48,597 bases of DNA from an uncultured Gammaproteobacteria bacterium (GTDB lineage Bacteria > Pseudomonadota > Gammaproteobacteria > Arenicellales > JAANXG01). Shown piece by piece: positions 7,854 through 18,220 of the stretch (the first letter of the stretch is position 1; each line of letters begins with the position of its first letter). The translations under genes were made by a program, and so were the position numbers. The notes beneath the pieces are model-generated. The model had not been told where the DNA came from, searched no databases, and worked only from the letters and a program-made list of their open reading frames with translations. The stretch covers positions 1 through 48,597 of the forward strand of contig CALZGZ010000287.1 in the NCBI GenBank assembly GCA_945787105.1, read 5' to 3'.

Positions 7854-9569
7854 ATGGGAATCCGAGACTGGTTGAAGGGGCGGCGCCACGTCGCGGATGC
7901 TGCGCAAACGCCAGCAGCCATCGAGCAGGAGTATGCTGGCCCGGTCGCTACGGCCAACACCTCTGAACCCACGACCACAGATGTCTTGGCCGCGGAGCGC
8001 GACGCAAAGCGTGCGCTGAGCACGCTTGCGGATGTCGTAGACCAGGAATCTCTCGCCCGCGTCGCGGCTACGGCTGCCCTCGCAGCGGTCAGGAAAGCCG
8101 CGGTAGATCGATTGAATGACGACGAAACCCTGGTGCGTATCGCCAATTCCGACTCGGACCCGGGTGTGCGCCAGCGCGCGGTCAAGCGCATTGAACGCCC
8201 TGAATTTCTTGTTGGAATCGCCTTGACCACCGGTGATGCCGGTTTAGGAAAAACCGCAGTCCGCCGCCTTGGGGCGACGACCCTGCTCGCCGATGTGGCC
8301 CGCGGCGCGAGCCTTCGAGCCGTAGCCCAGCAGGCCGTCGCCATCATTAAGGACCAGGACTTGCTCAAAGATGTTGCCATCGGCGCCGGTGATCGGAGCG
8401 TGGCCAAGGCGGCGGTCAAGAAGATTTCCGACCAACGGATATTGGTCGGAGTCGCTGGCTCGGCACCCGACGAGATCGTCTGCCGGACGGCGGTAAAGAG
8501 ACTGCGTGACGATGATTTCCTGATCGATATCGTGCGCCACAGCAGCTCGATCGATGTGCGGCGTTGCGCAGCCGCGAAACTGCGTGATCAAACCTCACTG
8601 GCGAAGGTTGCAGCGACACACACGGATACCGAGATTCGGCATGCGGCGATTGCGCGGCTCAGGAATGAGCAGGCTTTGTTCGTGGTGGCGGCAAACGACT
8701 CAGAGTCGGAATTGCGCCTGACGGCGACTGGCAGGATCGAGCAACAGTCCACGCTGATCCGGCTCGCGACCGAGAGTCTGCATGACAACACCCGGTTGGC
8801 CGCGGTCCGCCGCATCCACGACCGCGGCGTGCTCACCGAGGTCGCGAAGACCGATGTGGACCCGCCGGTCCGGTGCTGTGCCGCCCACAGAGTGCGTAAT
8901 CGTGGCATGCTTACCGACATTGCCGAGAACGGCCGGTACGCGGATGCCCGCGCCATTGCCGTGCGCAAGCTGAAAGATACGACTCACATGGCCTCCATCG
9001 CAACCGGCGACGCTGATCCGCAAGTGCGCAAAGCCGCGGTTTGTAAGATCGATAAACAAGAACTGCTATGTGCAATTGCCCGTATTGATGGCGACTGGCG
9101 TGTCCGGCGCGCAGCTGTCGAGCGCATTAAGAATACAGAAGAGTTATGCGCGCATGCCAAAAACGATGACAGCTGGCAGGTCCGTGCGCTGGCGGTTGAG
9201 CGCATCGACGATCGTGCGACGCTGATAAACCGGGCTAAGTGGGATAAGACGTGGCAGGTGCGAAAGGCTGCCCTCAAGATGCTCGACGATCAGACGGTCC
9301 TTGCCAACCGTGCAAAAAACGACGAAGACTGGGGTGTGCGTCGTGTCGCGGTCCAGAAGCTGACCGATCAATCCCTGCTGGCAAACCGCGCGCAGTGGGA
9401 CGAAGACGCTCGCGTTCGCCGCGCTGCGGTGGCGCGGCTTGCCGACGATGTCATTTTGGCCAAGATTGCCCGCAGTGACTTGGACAAATCGGTACGGGCC
9501 GATGCTGTCTTCAGGTTGCAAAGCCTGACTTCTCAACCTGGCCGCACACCGGTGGAGACCGGGGGTTGA
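7854..9569 (+). CDS. HEAT/LRV-like repeat protein with fixed 26-residue period
   Basis: A 571-residue, probably cytoplasmic protein (no signal peptide or membrane segment). After a short N-terminus (MGIRDWLKGRR) and a linker to about residue 50, the rest is a regular array. Each unit runs VRxxAVxRLxDxxxLxxxAxxDxDxx and is 26 residues long; I can register about 18 successive units without an indel. Late units carry Trp and acidic residues before the VR. Short alpha-alpha repeats of this type (HEAT, leucine-rich repeat variant) form solenoids for protein binding. The fixed 26-residue period is between LRV (about 24) and HEAT or PBS-lyase repeats (about 27 or more). Partner and function unknown. 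A GAGGCAGG ribosome site precedes the ATG. Confidence 0.85.
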   Translation: MGIRDWLKGRRHVADAAQTPAAIEQEYAGPVATANTSEPTTTDVLAAERDAKRALSTLADVVDQESLARVAATAALAAVRKAAVDRLNDDETLVRIANSDSDPGVRQRAVKRIERPEFLVGIALTTGDAGLGKTAVRRLGATTLLADVARGASLRAVAQQAVAIIKDQDLLKDVAIGAGDRSVAKAAVKKISDQRILVGVAGSAPDEIVCRTAVKRLRDDDFLIDIVRHSSSIDVRRCAAAKLRDQTSLAKVAATHTDTEIRHAAIARLRNEQALFVVAANDSESELRLTATGRIEQQSTLIRLATESLHDNTRLAAVRRIHDRGVLTEVAKTDVDPPVRCCAAHRVRNRGMLTDIAENGRYADARAIAVRKLKDTTHMASIATGDADPQVRKAAVCKIDKQELLCAIARIDGDWRVRRAAVERIKNTEELCAHAKNDDSWQVRALAVERIDDRATLINRAKWDKTWQVRKAALKMLDDQTVLANRAKNDEDWGVRRVAVQKLTDQSLLANRAQWDEDARVRRAAVARLADDVILAKIARSDLDKSVRADAVFRLQSLTSQPGRTPVETGG

Positions 9570-9973
9570 GCGGCGCACCGCGCAGGGCGACACACTTTGT
9601 TGATCGTCGCACATGCCAGCGTCCAAAGTCTGCCAAGCTTGACGGGAGCGGCGCGGTTCTCGCGCTGGATAAGAAGACAGGGTGACTATGAAAGGCGTTG
9701 TAGCGGTGGTGCTGGGGCTAATTACCGGAGCAGTGTATTGACTATAGTCAAGACCGTGTCGAAAGCCCCGCGGTGACTGCTTATGTATGAGTCTGCGTGG
9801 GCACATCACGGCACTGGTATCGGTCAATATTCGCAAGCGCGGCATCGATATCACAAACAAATTCCCGAAAAAGCAGTATTAATTTGTTACCGATGCCGCA
9901 AGCATCGAATGCCGAGACGCCCTGGAACAGATTGAGGGCGTCATTCCCGGCGCGCAGAGTGCTTGTGAGTGGC
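9570..9973. other. Gene-free stretch
   Basis: About 400 nt between the repeat protein and the convergent ABM-like gene. Only very short frames are present: one of 31 codons starting near 9787, and a 17-codon hydrophobic one near 9688. None shows a convincing ribosome site or family. I see no RNA gene or repeat here; it may be decayed coding DNA. Confidence 0.5.
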
Positions 9974-10291
9974 CTAAGGAGAGCCCATGCTTGTCATTAG
10001 TGCGCCGCGCTTGGTGGCTACCACTTCACCAGCCGTTATCTGCGGAGGGTTGGGGAGCAACGCCGCGACATTATCCTGGACCCATCCTGCTGCTCTTTGA
10101 TTTGATTCTTCGGCTGTAAGCTTGTCGTTGAAGATGCTCACCGAGACGAATTCCCCTGCTCCCGCATCAATAACGTAGTAGGCCACGAGCCCCTGGATCT
10201 TACTGATCAAAGGCACGAAGTTTTTCCTCACCAATTGCGCTGCTTTGCTCGCATCTGTCACGCCTTCGTAGCGCCGTATCATTGCATACAT
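9974..10291 (-). CDS. Antibiotic biosynthesis monooxygenase (ABM)-like small protein
   Basis: A 105-residue protein opening MYAMIRRYEGV, with FVPLISKIQGLVAYYVIDAG and FVSVSIFNDKLTAEESNQRA, then a C-terminal LLPNPPQITAGEVVA. This is the pattern of a small dimeric alpha/beta-barrel (ABM-like) family common in proteobacteria. The enzymatic role is unproven; such folds include monooxygenases and stress proteins. GGAGG lies 6-10 nt before the ATG at 10291. It stands alone and is convergent with the gene to its left. Confidence 0.75.
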   Translation of the reverse strand: MYAMIRRYEGVTDASKAAQLVRKNFVPLISKIQGLVAYYVIDAGAGEFVSVSIFNDKLTAEESNQRAAGWVQDNVAALLPNPPQITAGEVVATKRGALMTSMGSP

Positions 10292-10452
10292 CGGTTACCT
10301 CCGCCCCGCGATTTTTCAACAATGAATATAATCATATTACTGCGTACTCTCCCGCACTCTACGCCATCGAGCGGTCAAAATGGAAGCATTACACAACTGG
10401 GAAATAACACCGCCGCTGAAGTAGCGGGAAAAATGCAGATGCTAGAACTGAC

Positions 10453-10517
10453 AAAAAGGTGTCGGTGACGATTTTTACTTTCGAACCGCTATCTGTAATC
10501 GTCACCGACCCCTTTTT
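10453..10517. repeat. Long inverted repeat (AAAAAGGTGTCGGTGACGATT type)
   Basis: GTCGGTGACGATT at 10461-10473 is the exact reverse complement of AATCGTCACCGAC at 10497-10509. The arms extend outward through an A-run and a T-run, with a central loop of about 23 nt. It lies about 20 nt beyond the 3' end of the minus-strand GST, so it could also act as its terminator. It looks like another REP-type family, distinct in sequence from the GGGGACAG palindromes. Confidence 0.8.
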
Positions 10518-10538
10518 AAGAGGTGTATGGTCAGCCCT

Positions 10539-11315
10539 TCAGGCGTCGGCGTTGAGCGCGGGCCGGTGTTTTGCTTGTATCGAATTTCGGCGTTGCTCCC
10601 GATAGGTGATGTTTACCCACCTGAAGAAGGGCTGATCCCGATATTGTTGCTGCAGGGCGCGGAACGGCCCTGGAAACACTTCCGCGAATTTATCGATCGG
10701 TTTGCAGAGGTGCTCGAGTAAGGCGCACGCCGTAAGGTCTGCTCGCGTGAAGCTATCGCCCACCAGAAACTTGCGGTCTTTAAGCTCACTGTCCAGGCGC
10801 GTCACCGCGTCTGACAAACGGCGCTCCGAATCTTTCGCCGTGTTCTCGTTGATGTCCATCATCTCGATCATCGCATCACGGACTTTGGGGAACATCAGTG
10901 CGAACAGGGGCTCCCCGTACCACGGGCCCTCATGCAGTAGAAACGTCAATGCGGTCCGTCTGATTGGCAACGCGTGATAATAGAATAAGGCCCGCAGGGT
11001 GACGCCGACCTCTTCGTCCAGATACGCCTCCCAGTCTCGCGCCTGTTTGGCAAGATTGGGGTCACCGGGTGTCAACGGATCGGAGGCATGCTTGGCGTCC
11101 AGATGATCGATGATGGCAGCAGATTCCTGTATCACAGATCCATCGTCTTCGACCAGGACCGGGACACACGTTTTCGCGACTGCGAGCTTCTTGCGAATAC
11201 GCACATGTAGACCTGGCAGTAGATTCTTGGTGGTGTATTTCGCGCCTTTGTAATCCAGCGCCCAACGCGCTTTCTCGCAGAAATGCGAAAACGAAAACTG
11301 GTATAGCGTTGTCAT
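10539..11315 (-). CDS. Glutathione S-transferase family protein (second)
   Basis: A 258-residue GST-like protein: thioredoxin-fold start TLYQFSFSHFCEKARWALD, the cis-Pro region TCVPVLVEDD, the glutathione-site QESAAII near residues 63-69, then a helical domain with FLVGDSFTRADL, the conserved N-capping box of GST C-domains. A Cys in SHFCEK could take the place of the catalytic Ser or Tyr. Substrate unknown. It is not closely related to the GST at 1595. It is a single gene with no obvious SD; its start overlaps the upstream region of a short forward frame. Confidence 0.85.
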   Translation of the reverse strand: MTTLYQFSFSHFCEKARWALDYKGAKYTTKNLLPGLHVRIRKKLAVAKTCVPVLVEDDGSVIQESAAIIDHLDAKHASDPLTPGDPNLAKQARDWEAYLDEEVGVTLRALFYYHALPIRRTALTFLLHEGPWYGEPLFALMFPKVRDAMIEMMDINENTAKDSERRLSDAVTRLDSELKDRKFLVGDSFTRADLTACALLEHLCKPIDKFAEVFPGPFRALQQQYRDQPFFRWVNITYREQRRNSIQAKHRPALNADA

Positions 11316-11650
11316 CGGAGGTAACTTTATGAGTCTGCGACTTTATATTGGGTTTTCACGAAATAATAAACAAAAACTCGGTTTGCGCTGCGGATTCCAG
11401 GCGCTCACACGCTGAAACGCGTATGGCTGCGACGCGTCGCGGGAGTCATCCACTAGAAGTGGTCGTTCGAGTCGTCAGGAAGGTTGCGCTGCGTGCGTCT
11501 CCACGTGGTTCGGAAGCGTGACTCAGGGTTGTCTGCTGCTGGTCCATATATGCATGTCCGGTTCCAACCAGCTGGTATCCTCCGGCGTTCCGGGCTTCAC
11601 CGACACCAGCTTACTACCGGTCATTGTGAAAAGATTATCTTGTAAACCAA

Positions 11651-11668
11651 ACCCCGCCTCGGCGGGGT
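11651..11668 (-). terminator. Terminator-like hairpin downstream of RND operon
   Basis: ACCCCGCC and GGCGGGGT form a perfect 8-bp stem with a 2-nt loop; on the minus strand it is followed by a T-rich stretch (TTTGGTTTACA). It lies about 95 nt beyond the RND transporter stop. The T-run is imperfect, so efficiency is uncertain. Confidence 0.6.
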
Positions 11669-11715
11669 CAATGGCCTGCAAATAATCGGTATCGGTTCAG
11701 CAGTCGGAAAATAAC

Positions 11716-11757
11716 GGGACAGATTCATTTTTCATAAAAATAGACCTGTCCCCATTA
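11716..11757. repeat. GGGGACAG-type palindrome, copy 2
   Basis: GGGACAGATTCATTTTT and AAAAATAGACCTGTCCCC are near-perfect inverted arms around CAT. It sits 7 nt from the stop of the minus-strand RND transporter gene. Confidence 0.85.
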
Positions 11758-11763
11758 ACCAGT

Positions 11764-14700
11764 TCATCCGGCGACCGCCTTTTCTGCGGCGCCTTCCTCC
11801 AACCCGCTGGATCTGCGATGAAAAAGCGAATACACGGCCGGGACTAATACCAGTGTAATCAGAGTCGATGTCGCGAGACCACCGACCACGGCGCGGGCCA
11901 GCGGCGCCTGGGCATCGGTGCCCTCGCCGATACCCAATGCCAGCGGCAGCAGCGCGAGAATCGTGGTAAACGTGGTCATGAGCACCGGCCGCAGACGCCG
12001 CCTACCGGCTTCGGCCACGGCGTCCCGGGTTTCCAGACCTTCGCTGCGCAACTGGCCTGCCTGGTCCACCAGTAAGATGGCGTTGTTGACCACGATGCCC
12101 CCCAGCATGATGCAGCCGATGGCGGACTGAAGGTTCAGCGTCGTGTCGGTGAGAAACAATGTGAGTACAACCCCTACCGCGGCCAGCGGCACCGAGAGCA
12201 TCACCACCAGCGGATCCACCAGAGATTCGTATTGCGATGCGAGCACCATATACACCAGCAGCAAAGCTAGGAACAAGGAGATGAGTAGTTCGTCGAACGC
12301 TTTTTGCTGTTCTTCAAAGTTACCAGCGATCATCAGATCGTAGCCTGTGGGCCGCGGGATTTGGTCCAGGCGTTCCTGCACGTCCGCGGCAACCGAGCCG
12401 AGGTCGCGACCGGCGACGTTAGCAGTCACGTTGATAAGCCGCTGCTGATCCTTGCGCTCGATGGTTACCGGACCAGATCCTGTTTCCGCGGATACCAGGT
12501 TGCGCAGCACAACCAGATCGCCATCGGGGATACGCAGCATCAGGTCGAGGATCTCGTCCAGCGAACGTTTCTCTGCGTCTTCCAGTTGCACCAGGATGCG
12601 GTAGGAGTTGCCCTGGGCGCGATACTCTCCGGCGGTAGAACCGGCGACTGCGGTCTCGATGACGCGGGTGACGTCGCGCACGGTCAAGCCTAGATCCGCA
12701 ACCTTGTCTCGATCTACAAGAATCACCCGCTGCGGAATGCCCGCCTCGCGGCTAAGCTCCACGTCCGTGACGCCGTCGACGTCGTTGATGCCGTCGGCGA
12801 CCCGGCGTGCGAGCAGGTCGAGGGTATCCAGATCAAATCCGCGCACTTCGACGATGATCCCTTCGGCGTTGGCCAAGATGCGCTCCAGCAGGAACTGCCC
12901 GCGGGGCGCGCGCACTCGGATCTTCGCCCCGGGAACCCCTTCTTTTTCGAACTGCCGGCGCAGGTCTGCGGCGATCTCGCTATTAGAACGCTGCCGCTGC
13001 GCCGCAGGTACCAGCGAGACGCGGATTTCGCCTATCGCCGCCGCGTTGCCACGGGCGCCGGAAGTAATCATGCTGACCACCGAGGATACCGCCTCGGGCA
13101 CCGCAGCATCGACGACCTTTTCCATGCGTCGCGTTTGTTGATCGATCAAATCCATGCGCGTGCCGACTTCGAACTGACCGGTGACGCGAACTTCGCCCTC
13201 GTCGCTTGGCGGCAGAAACTCGGTGCCCAGAAAAGGCGCCAGCAGCAGGCTCGCGGAAAAGACGGCAACGGACAACAACACCACGGTCCAGGGCATTCGC
13301 AGAACGGCGCGCAGCAGATCCCGGTAGCCGTTCTCCAGCGCCTCGAATCCGGCACCTGCCCGCGCCGAAAGCCGGTTCGTCCATCCGCTAGACACCGTTG
13401 CCCCGGGAGCGGCGAGTAGTCGGGAGCCCAGCATCGGCACTAGGCTCAAAGCCACCAGTAGTGAACAGAACAGCGAGAACATAATGACGTAGGCGAGTTC
13501 TTTGAACAGCACGCCGGTAAGGCCTTGCACGAATACCAGCGGCAGGAATATCACCAACGTGGTGACGGTACCGGCGATGACCGCCGAGCTCACCTCGCGG
13601 GTACCGTTGACCGCGGCCGCGACAGGCTCTTCGGCGAATTCCTGCCGGCGGCGGAAGATGTTTTCCAGCACTACTACGGAGCTGTCCACCATCATGCCGA
13701 CGCCGAGTGCCAGACCGCCCAGCGTCATGAGGTTCAGCGTGAAGCCACCGAAATACAGCAGCGCGAAGGTTGCGCCCACGGAGATCGGGATGGCGAGCGA
13801 AATAACCAGCGTGCTGCGCAGGTCACGCAGGAAGAACAACAGCACCAGCACTGCCAGCGAGCCGCCGTACAGCACCGACCGCGCCACGTTGGTGATGGCG
13901 CGTTCGATAAAGTTGCCTTGGTTGATGACCGGCACGATGCGGATCTGCGGAAACTGCTTGTTGACGGACTCCACCTCTGCCAACACCCGACGCGCGACCT
14001 CCACAGTGTTTTCATTGGCCTGCTTGCGAATGGCCACGCGCAGTCCACGTTCGCCGTTCACGCGGATGATGCGGGATTGTTTCTCGTAGGTGTCCTTGAC
14101 CTGGGCAATCTGGTTTAAGGTCACAACGGTTCCGTCGCGCCGCGCGATCACCGTGTTGCGGATCTGATCCAGATCAACGAAATCCGACGGCGCGCGCAGC
14201 GTGACTTCATAGCGGCCCTCTTCGATCTTGCCGGCTGGAAGGTCCAGGTTGGCGTTGCGGATGGCGCTCAGCACGTCGTCCAGCGGCAACCCCAGGGCGT
14301 TGATCTTGGCAGGGTCTAGCTCGACACGAACTTCGCGGTTGAACCCACCCCAGGGGTCCACCTGGGCAACGCCAGCGATTCGGGCGAAACGGTAGCGGAT
14401 CTGGTCCTCGACAATCTGTGTCAACTCGACCGGGTCGAGCTTGCTGGAGATTCCCAGAAGCACGACAGGGAAGCTGTCGACATCAAACTTGGTAACCCGC
14501 GGTCGGTTAATCTCATCGGGCAGCTCGCTGATTTCGTCCTCGATGGTGGCCTGGACGTCCAGCGCCGCTTTGTCGATATCGGTCCCCCATGCAAAGCTCA
14601 CGCGCACCCTGCTGTTTCCTTCATAGGATTGCGAGGTTATCTCAACCACCCCCGGCACAGTGGCAACGATCTCCTCGACGATCTGCGTGACTAGGCGCTC

Positions 14701-14877
14701 CATCACAATGGGATCCGCGCCTTCGTATTCGGTGCGCACGGTGACGGTAGGCAGCTCGATGCTCGGCAGCAGGTCGATTTGCAGCCGGGTGAGCGCCACC
14801 GCACCGAGCACGACCACGATCAGCGTCACCATGCTGGTGAACACCGGCCGGCGGACACTCGCACGGGCCAGATTCAA
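11764..14877 (-). CDS. RND efflux transporter, inner-membrane permease
   Basis: A 1037-residue protein of the AcrB/MdtB size class. It has the N-terminal TM segment (about 13-31) after the typical RRPVFTSM. Two large periplasmic loops follow, and TM clusters near 335-480, 530-545 and 865-1020. TM4 has [15 protein letters not shown], keeping the first relay aspartate (D398, cf. AcrB D407) but with Ser in place of the second, a variant seen in several RND subfamilies. It exports a drug, lipid or metabolite by proton antiport with the adaptor encoded just upstream. The start is TTG at 14877, overlapping the adaptor stop (TTGA) with GGGGAG upstream, so the two are coupled. No outer-membrane factor gene is adjacent, so a TolC-like partner elsewhere is inferred. 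Confidence 0.93.
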   Translation of the reverse strand: MNLARASVRRPVFTSMVTLIVVVLGAVALTRLQIDLLPSIELPTVTVRTEYEGADPIVMERLVTQIVEEIVATVPGVVEITSQSYEGNSRVRVSFAWGTDIDKAALDVQATIEDEISELPDEINRPRVTKFDVDSFPVVLLGISSKLDPVELTQIVEDQIRYRFARIAGVAQVDPWGGFNREVRVELDPAKINALGLPLDDVLSAIRNANLDLPAGKIEEGRYEVTLRAPSDFVDLDQIRNTVIARRDGTVVTLNQIAQVKDTYEKQSRIIRVNGERGLRVAIRKQANENTVEVARRVLAEVESVNKQFPQIRIVPVINQGNFIERAITNVARSVLYGGSLAVLVLLFFLRDLRSTLVISLAIPISVGATFALLYFGGFTLNLMTLGGLALGVGMMVDSSVVVLENIFRRRQEFAEEPVAAAVNGTREVSSAVIAGTVTTLVIFLPLVFVQGLTGVLFKELAYVIMFSLFCSLLVALSLVPMLGSRLLAAPGATVSSGWTNRLSARAGAGFEALENGYRDLLRAVLRMPWTVVLLSVAVFSASLLLAPFLGTEFLPPSDEGEVRVTGQFEVGTRMDLIDQQTRRMEKVVDAAVPEAVSSVVSMITSGARGNAAAIGEIRVSLVPAAQRQRSNSEIAADLRRQFEKEGVPGAKIRVRAPRGQFLLERILANAEGIIVEVRGFDLDTLDLLARRVADGINDVDGVTDVELSREAGIPQRVILVDRDKVADLGLTVRDVTRVIETAVAGSTAGEYRAQGNSYRILVQLEDAEKRSLDEILDLMLRIPDGDLVVLRNLVSAETGSGPVTIERKDQQRLINVTANVAGRDLGSVAADVQERLDQIPRPTGYDLMIAGNFEEQQKAFDELLISLFLALLLVYMVLASQYESLVDPLVVMLSVPLAAVGVVLTLFLTDTTLNLQSAIGCIMLGGIVVNNAILLVDQAGQLRSEGLETRDAVAEAGRRRLRPVLMTTFTTILALLPLALGIGEGTDAQAPLARAVVGGLATSTLITLVLVPAVYSLFHRRSSGLEEGAAEKAVAG

Positions 14878-16049
14878 GGCGTTCTACTCCCCACCCGTCC
14901 GCCGATGGAGACCGCAGACTTGTCGTCCAAGAGCTGCTGGCCGAGCGTGACAACCTGCGTAGTCAGGCCATTGCCGGTGACCTGCACGCGACCATCCTGG
15001 TGGAACCCCACCTCGACTATACGCCACGATACCGACCGTCCGTCATCCGTGATGACGAAGACACCGTCGCGTCCGTCGCGACGCACCAGCGCGTGCCCCG
15101 GCACAATGGTGGCATCTTCTACCCGGTCCAGCACCACGGTGGCGCGCACGAACATACCCGGCTTCAGTTGCAGTTCGGGATTATCAATACCGACCTCCAC
15201 CCGCGCTTGACGGGTGCTTTCATTAAACACCGGTGCAATGCGCGCGATGCGTCCTTCGAACACTGCACCAGGGTGGGCGTCAGTGCGCAAACTGACCGCC
15301 TGTCCGGTTCGCAGCAACGTGTAGTCGCGCTCGGTGACGAAAAACACCGCGATGATGGGATTCATTTCGACGATGCGCAGCAACGGCGCGTTGGCGGCCA
15401 CGGTTTGGCCTTCATCCACATAGCGTTCCGCCACCACCCGCTGATCGTTGCCCCCCCGCCAACCGGCAGTGACATTGGTATAGTCGAGACGAATTCGCGC
15501 CGTCTCGAGTGCCGCCTGCGAGCGGATGACCTCGGCGCTGGTGACTTTCACACGGGCTTGTTTGGCGAATTGATCCGCTGTCGCAGTGTCGCGTTGGGAC
15601 TCTGAAGCGACGCCGCGCGTGTGCAGCTTTTCCACGCGCTGCAATTCCCGTTCGGCGATGTCCAGCAAGCTCTCGGCTTCGGCAAGGTTGGCCTTCGACA
15701 CCGCGAATTCCGCCTCCGCCTGTGCCACGGACTGTACGTATTCATCGTCGTCGAGCTTCGCCACGCGCTGGCCGCGCGTGACCGTGTCGGCCAGGTCGAC
15801 GTTCAAACGTTCAACGCGACCGCTGACTTTAGAGGCGACGACGAATTCAGCCTTGGGATCCAAGGTGCCGGTAAAAGTCCGGCGATGCTCGATAGGACCG
15901 CGTTCGATCGTGGCCACTTCCACCGGCACCGCGCCGCCATCGCCGCGGCGGGTCGGTTTTTTCGTTAGATCCTGAACTCGGCCAATGCCCGCCCAGGTGA
16001 GCGCCCCGACCACAGCCAGCACCAGCACTATCAAAACCCAGCGTCTCAT
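14874..16049 (-). CDS. RND efflux periplasmic adaptor (membrane fusion protein)
   Basis: A 391-residue HlyD/AcrA-type adaptor. It begins [20 protein letters not shown], an uncleaved anchor or signal segment. It then shows the barrel-sandwich pattern [19 protein letters not shown]...GQRVAKLDD, a long coiled coil rich in Ala, Glu and Gln, the second lipoyl half, and the beta-barrel block [15 protein letters not shown]. It links the RND pump to an outer-membrane channel. I prefer ATG 16049 because the membrane segment starts there; the frame extends to GTG 16124, which would add 25 polar residues. No good SD is visible for either. First gene of the two-gene operon. Confidence 0.9.
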   Translation of the reverse strand: MRRWVLIVLVLAVVGALTWAGIGRVQDLTKKPTRRGDGGAVPVEVATIERGPIEHRRTFTGTLDPKAEFVVASKVSGRVERLNVDLADTVTRGQRVAKLDDDEYVQSVAQAEAEFAVSKANLAEAESLLDIAERELQRVEKLHTRGVASESQRDTATADQFAKQARVKVTSAEVIRSQAALETARIRLDYTNVTAGWRGGNDQRVVAERYVDEGQTVAANAPLLRIVEMNPIIAVFFVTERDYTLLRTGQAVSLRTDAHPGAVFEGRIARIAPVFNESTRQARVEVGIDNPELQLKPGMFVRATVVLDRVEDATIVPGHALVRRDGRDGVFVITDDGRSVSWRIVEVGFHQDGRVQVTGNGLTTQVVTLGQQLLDDKSAVSIGGRVGSRTP

Positions 16050-16813
16050 GCGCACTGATTTTAGCGGATAACCCTGAACATTGTCTGAACGGTGCCGCGA
16101 CGACGGGCGGGTATTAGCTTGCACCGTCGTCGGACGGCTGCCGCATGCGCAGAATCGGTGCTACGCCTCCCATGCCTGGGTCGGCCCCCAGACCCGTAGT
16201 CGGCATCCCCGCCCCGCCGGGCGCTTCAGTCCGAATGTTAGACATACTAATTTAGACCTCGGGTTGATCAATTTATATTCGCCTTCATGCAGTAGCGAGA
16301 ATGAGCGACAGATTTATTATTCTAAAGATACGACTGGACAAGAATTAATCTGTCGCCATTTTTAATTTTACCGGAACCCGCGACTCGGTGGGGATTGATG
16401 GGCGCGTCTGATACAAGGATTCTGACCCAGGTTGGCTCAAAACAAACGTGTCATTACCGCGCAGCAGGACGGATTTTCGGATCTGTTTGTTACCCGGTGA
16501 CGATCGGATGAGACTCAAGCGTCTATCCGCCATGGTAAGGAACGCTAACGAATAACCGTAATCATCGCTAGCTTTTCGGACATGGAAACCGTATAGTGCA
16601 CGCCTCCCTGAATGGGACCTTGCGTTTCTAACCCTCCTGAACGGTTTGATTACCCTCCCTGGTTGGCAACGTACGGCGGCTCTCAAGCTTAACAGTCGAC
16701 GCCGCCAACGAGTGAACCAGACGATGTATTTAGCTTCGGCGTAACTCCATCCACGTTGGTTTTTTTATCTATTTAACGGTCTGCCTGTAATCAGGTGGAC
16801 GGTGTACACATTT
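16050..16813. other. Gene-free divergent intergenic region
   Basis: About 760 nt between the divergent adaptor and helicase genes, so promoters for both must lie here; no clear -35/-10 pair could be fixed by eye. It contains one palindrome (16304-16364). A 113-codon minus-strand frame at 16345-16686 overlaps that palindrome, has no family resemblance and is judged not to be a gene. RhlE-type helicases often have long cold-responsive leaders; whether this one does is unknown. Confidence 0.5.
16304..16364. repeat. GGGGACAG-type palindrome, copy 3 (variant GCGACAG)
   Basis: GCGACAGATTTATTATTCT and AGAATTAATCTGTCGCC are inverted arms separated by about 17 nt. The matching GGGG to GCGA change in both arms indicates compensatory change, so the stem itself is probably what is conserved. 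Confidence 0.8.
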
Positions 16814-18157
16814 ATGTCATTTGAACAATTCGGACTCGACTCCAGAATTCTCAAGGCCGTCAAAGACAGCGGCTTTCAACAACCTACTGATATTCAAAAC
16901 CAGGCCATTCCGTTGGCGCTGGCCGGCAAAGACCTGATGGCTTCTGCGCAAACGGGTACCGGCAAGACCGCCGCGTTCGTGCTGCCCAGCCTGCAACGGC
17001 TGCTGCAACCGGCGACCAAACGAGGCGCGGGCCCTCGCGTCCTGGTACTGACGCCAACTCGGGAGCTCGCGCTACAGATCAGCGACGCGGTCGCTCAATT
17101 CGGGCGATTTTGCAGACTCACAACCGGCAATTTGGTGGGCGGCATGTCCTACCCGCCGCAAAATCGCATGCTGGGGAAACCGCTAGACCTATTGGTGGCG
17201 ACCCCCGGGCGGCTGCTCGATCACATGAGCCAGGGACGCGTGAATTTCTCGCGGTTGGAAGTCCTGATTCTGGACGAGGCAGACCGCATGTTGGATATGG
17301 GCTTTATCCAGCCCGTCAAGACCATCGCGGCGGCAGCTCCCGCTGCGCGCCAAACACTCTTGTTTTCGGCCACCCTGGAAGGGCGTGTGTTGAAAATCGC
17401 CAAAGCTCTGATGAAAAGCCCCGAACGCGTTCAACTTGCGACCAACAGTGACCGTCACGCGATGATTACCCAGCGCATCTATGAGGCGGACGACGCGGGC
17501 CACAAGCGCAAATTACTCGCCCACCACCTGGGGCAAGACGAACTGACCCAGGCACTGGTCTTCATCGCAACCAAACGCGGGGCGCAGCGCATGGCCAAGG
17601 TGTTGGATGCCCAGGGTCATGCGACGGCCGCGCTGCATGGAGACATGAGTCAGTCGGCGCGCAGACGTACCGTCGAGCGCATGCGCCGCGGCAAGATCCG
17701 CGTGCTGGTCGCCACCGATGTGGCCGCCCGCGGCTTGGACATTCGCAGCATCAGTCACGTCATCAACTTCGATCTACCTATGGTCGCGGAAGACTATATC
17801 CACCGAATCGGGCGCACCGGTCGTGTGCAGGCGTCGGGCACGGCCATCTCGCTGGTGGCGCCCGACGATCGATCAAAATTGAGTCAGATCGAACGCCTCA
17901 CCGGGCGGAGATTGGAGCGCGGGGTCATTGTCGGCCTGGAGCCAAACGTCCACACGCCTGGAAACGGGCGAAGGCCCACACACAAATCGACATCGGGGCC
18001 TAAACCGGGTTCACGTTCCGGTGCACATAAAGTCAAAAAGGCTATGTCGGGCCCCAAGAATCGAAATGGTAACCCGGGTAGAAAGGGAGGCCCACGCGGC
18101 CGCCCATCGGCAGGCAGGCTAGACGCCAACATGAATGCGCGACCGATACTGGGTTGA
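16814..18157 (+). CDS. DEAD-box RNA helicase, RhlE type
   Basis: A 447-residue ATP-dependent RNA helicase with every core motif: Q motif GFQQPTDIQNQAI, motif I AQTGTGKT, Ia PTRELALQ, Ib TPGRL, II DEAD, III SAT, IV LVFIATK, V TDVAARGLDI, VI HRIGRTGR. The C-terminal 80 or so residues are basic and rich in Gly, Arg, Lys and Pro, as in RhlE-type proteins acting on ribosome assembly or mRNA decay. Start taken at ATG 16814 (MSFEQFGLD), the family's usual N-terminus; GTG 16802 adds four residues. It may be co-expressed with the small basic protein 63 nt downstream. Confidence 0.93.
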   Translation: MSFEQFGLDSRILKAVKDSGFQQPTDIQNQAIPLALAGKDLMASAQTGTGKTAAFVLPSLQRLLQPATKRGAGPRVLVLTPTRELALQISDAVAQFGRFCRLTTGNLVGGMSYPPQNRMLGKPLDLLVATPGRLLDHMSQGRVNFSRLEVLILDEADRMLDMGFIQPVKTIAAAAPAARQTLLFSATLEGRVLKIAKALMKSPERVQLATNSDRHAMITQRIYEADDAGHKRKLLAHHLGQDELTQALVFIATKRGAQRMAKVLDAQGHATAALHGDMSQSARRRTVERMRRGKIRVLVATDVAARGLDIRSISHVINFDLPMVAEDYIHRIGRTGRVQASGTAISLVAPDDRSKLSQIERLTGRRLERGVIVGLEPNVHTPGNGRRPTHKSTSGPKPGSRSGAHKVKKAMSGPKNRNGNPGRKGGPRGRPSAGRLDANMNARPILG

Positions 18158-18220
18158 CGACAACACAATGAGGATATAACTTGCCAATCTAGATGATTTC
18201 AGGCAACGAGTAGAGACAAT

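Larger units (their letters stand above)
11316..11763. other. Gene-free stretch with a terminator and one palindrome
   Basis: About 450 nt between two minus-strand genes. It contains the terminator-like hairpin at 11651-11668 and the palindrome at 11716-11757 described separately. A 28-codon forward frame at 11329-11415 has a good GGAGGT site but no recognisable product. The rest shows nothing I can name. Confidence 0.5.

Noticed and set aside
11329-11415. 28-codon forward frame with a strong GGAGGT site
   Set aside because: No recognisable product and it sits head-to-head with the GST start; the SD-like match could be chance. Kept only as a note.
13525-14118. Long forward frames inside the RND transporter gene
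   Set aside because: They are antisense shadows in GC-rich coding DNA, rich in Arg, His and Gln, and the minus-strand protein is unmistakable.
16345-16686. 113-codon minus-strand frame in the adaptor/helicase intergenic region
   Set aside because: Its end lies inside a palindrome copy, it has no family resemblance and no ribosome site; likely chance.
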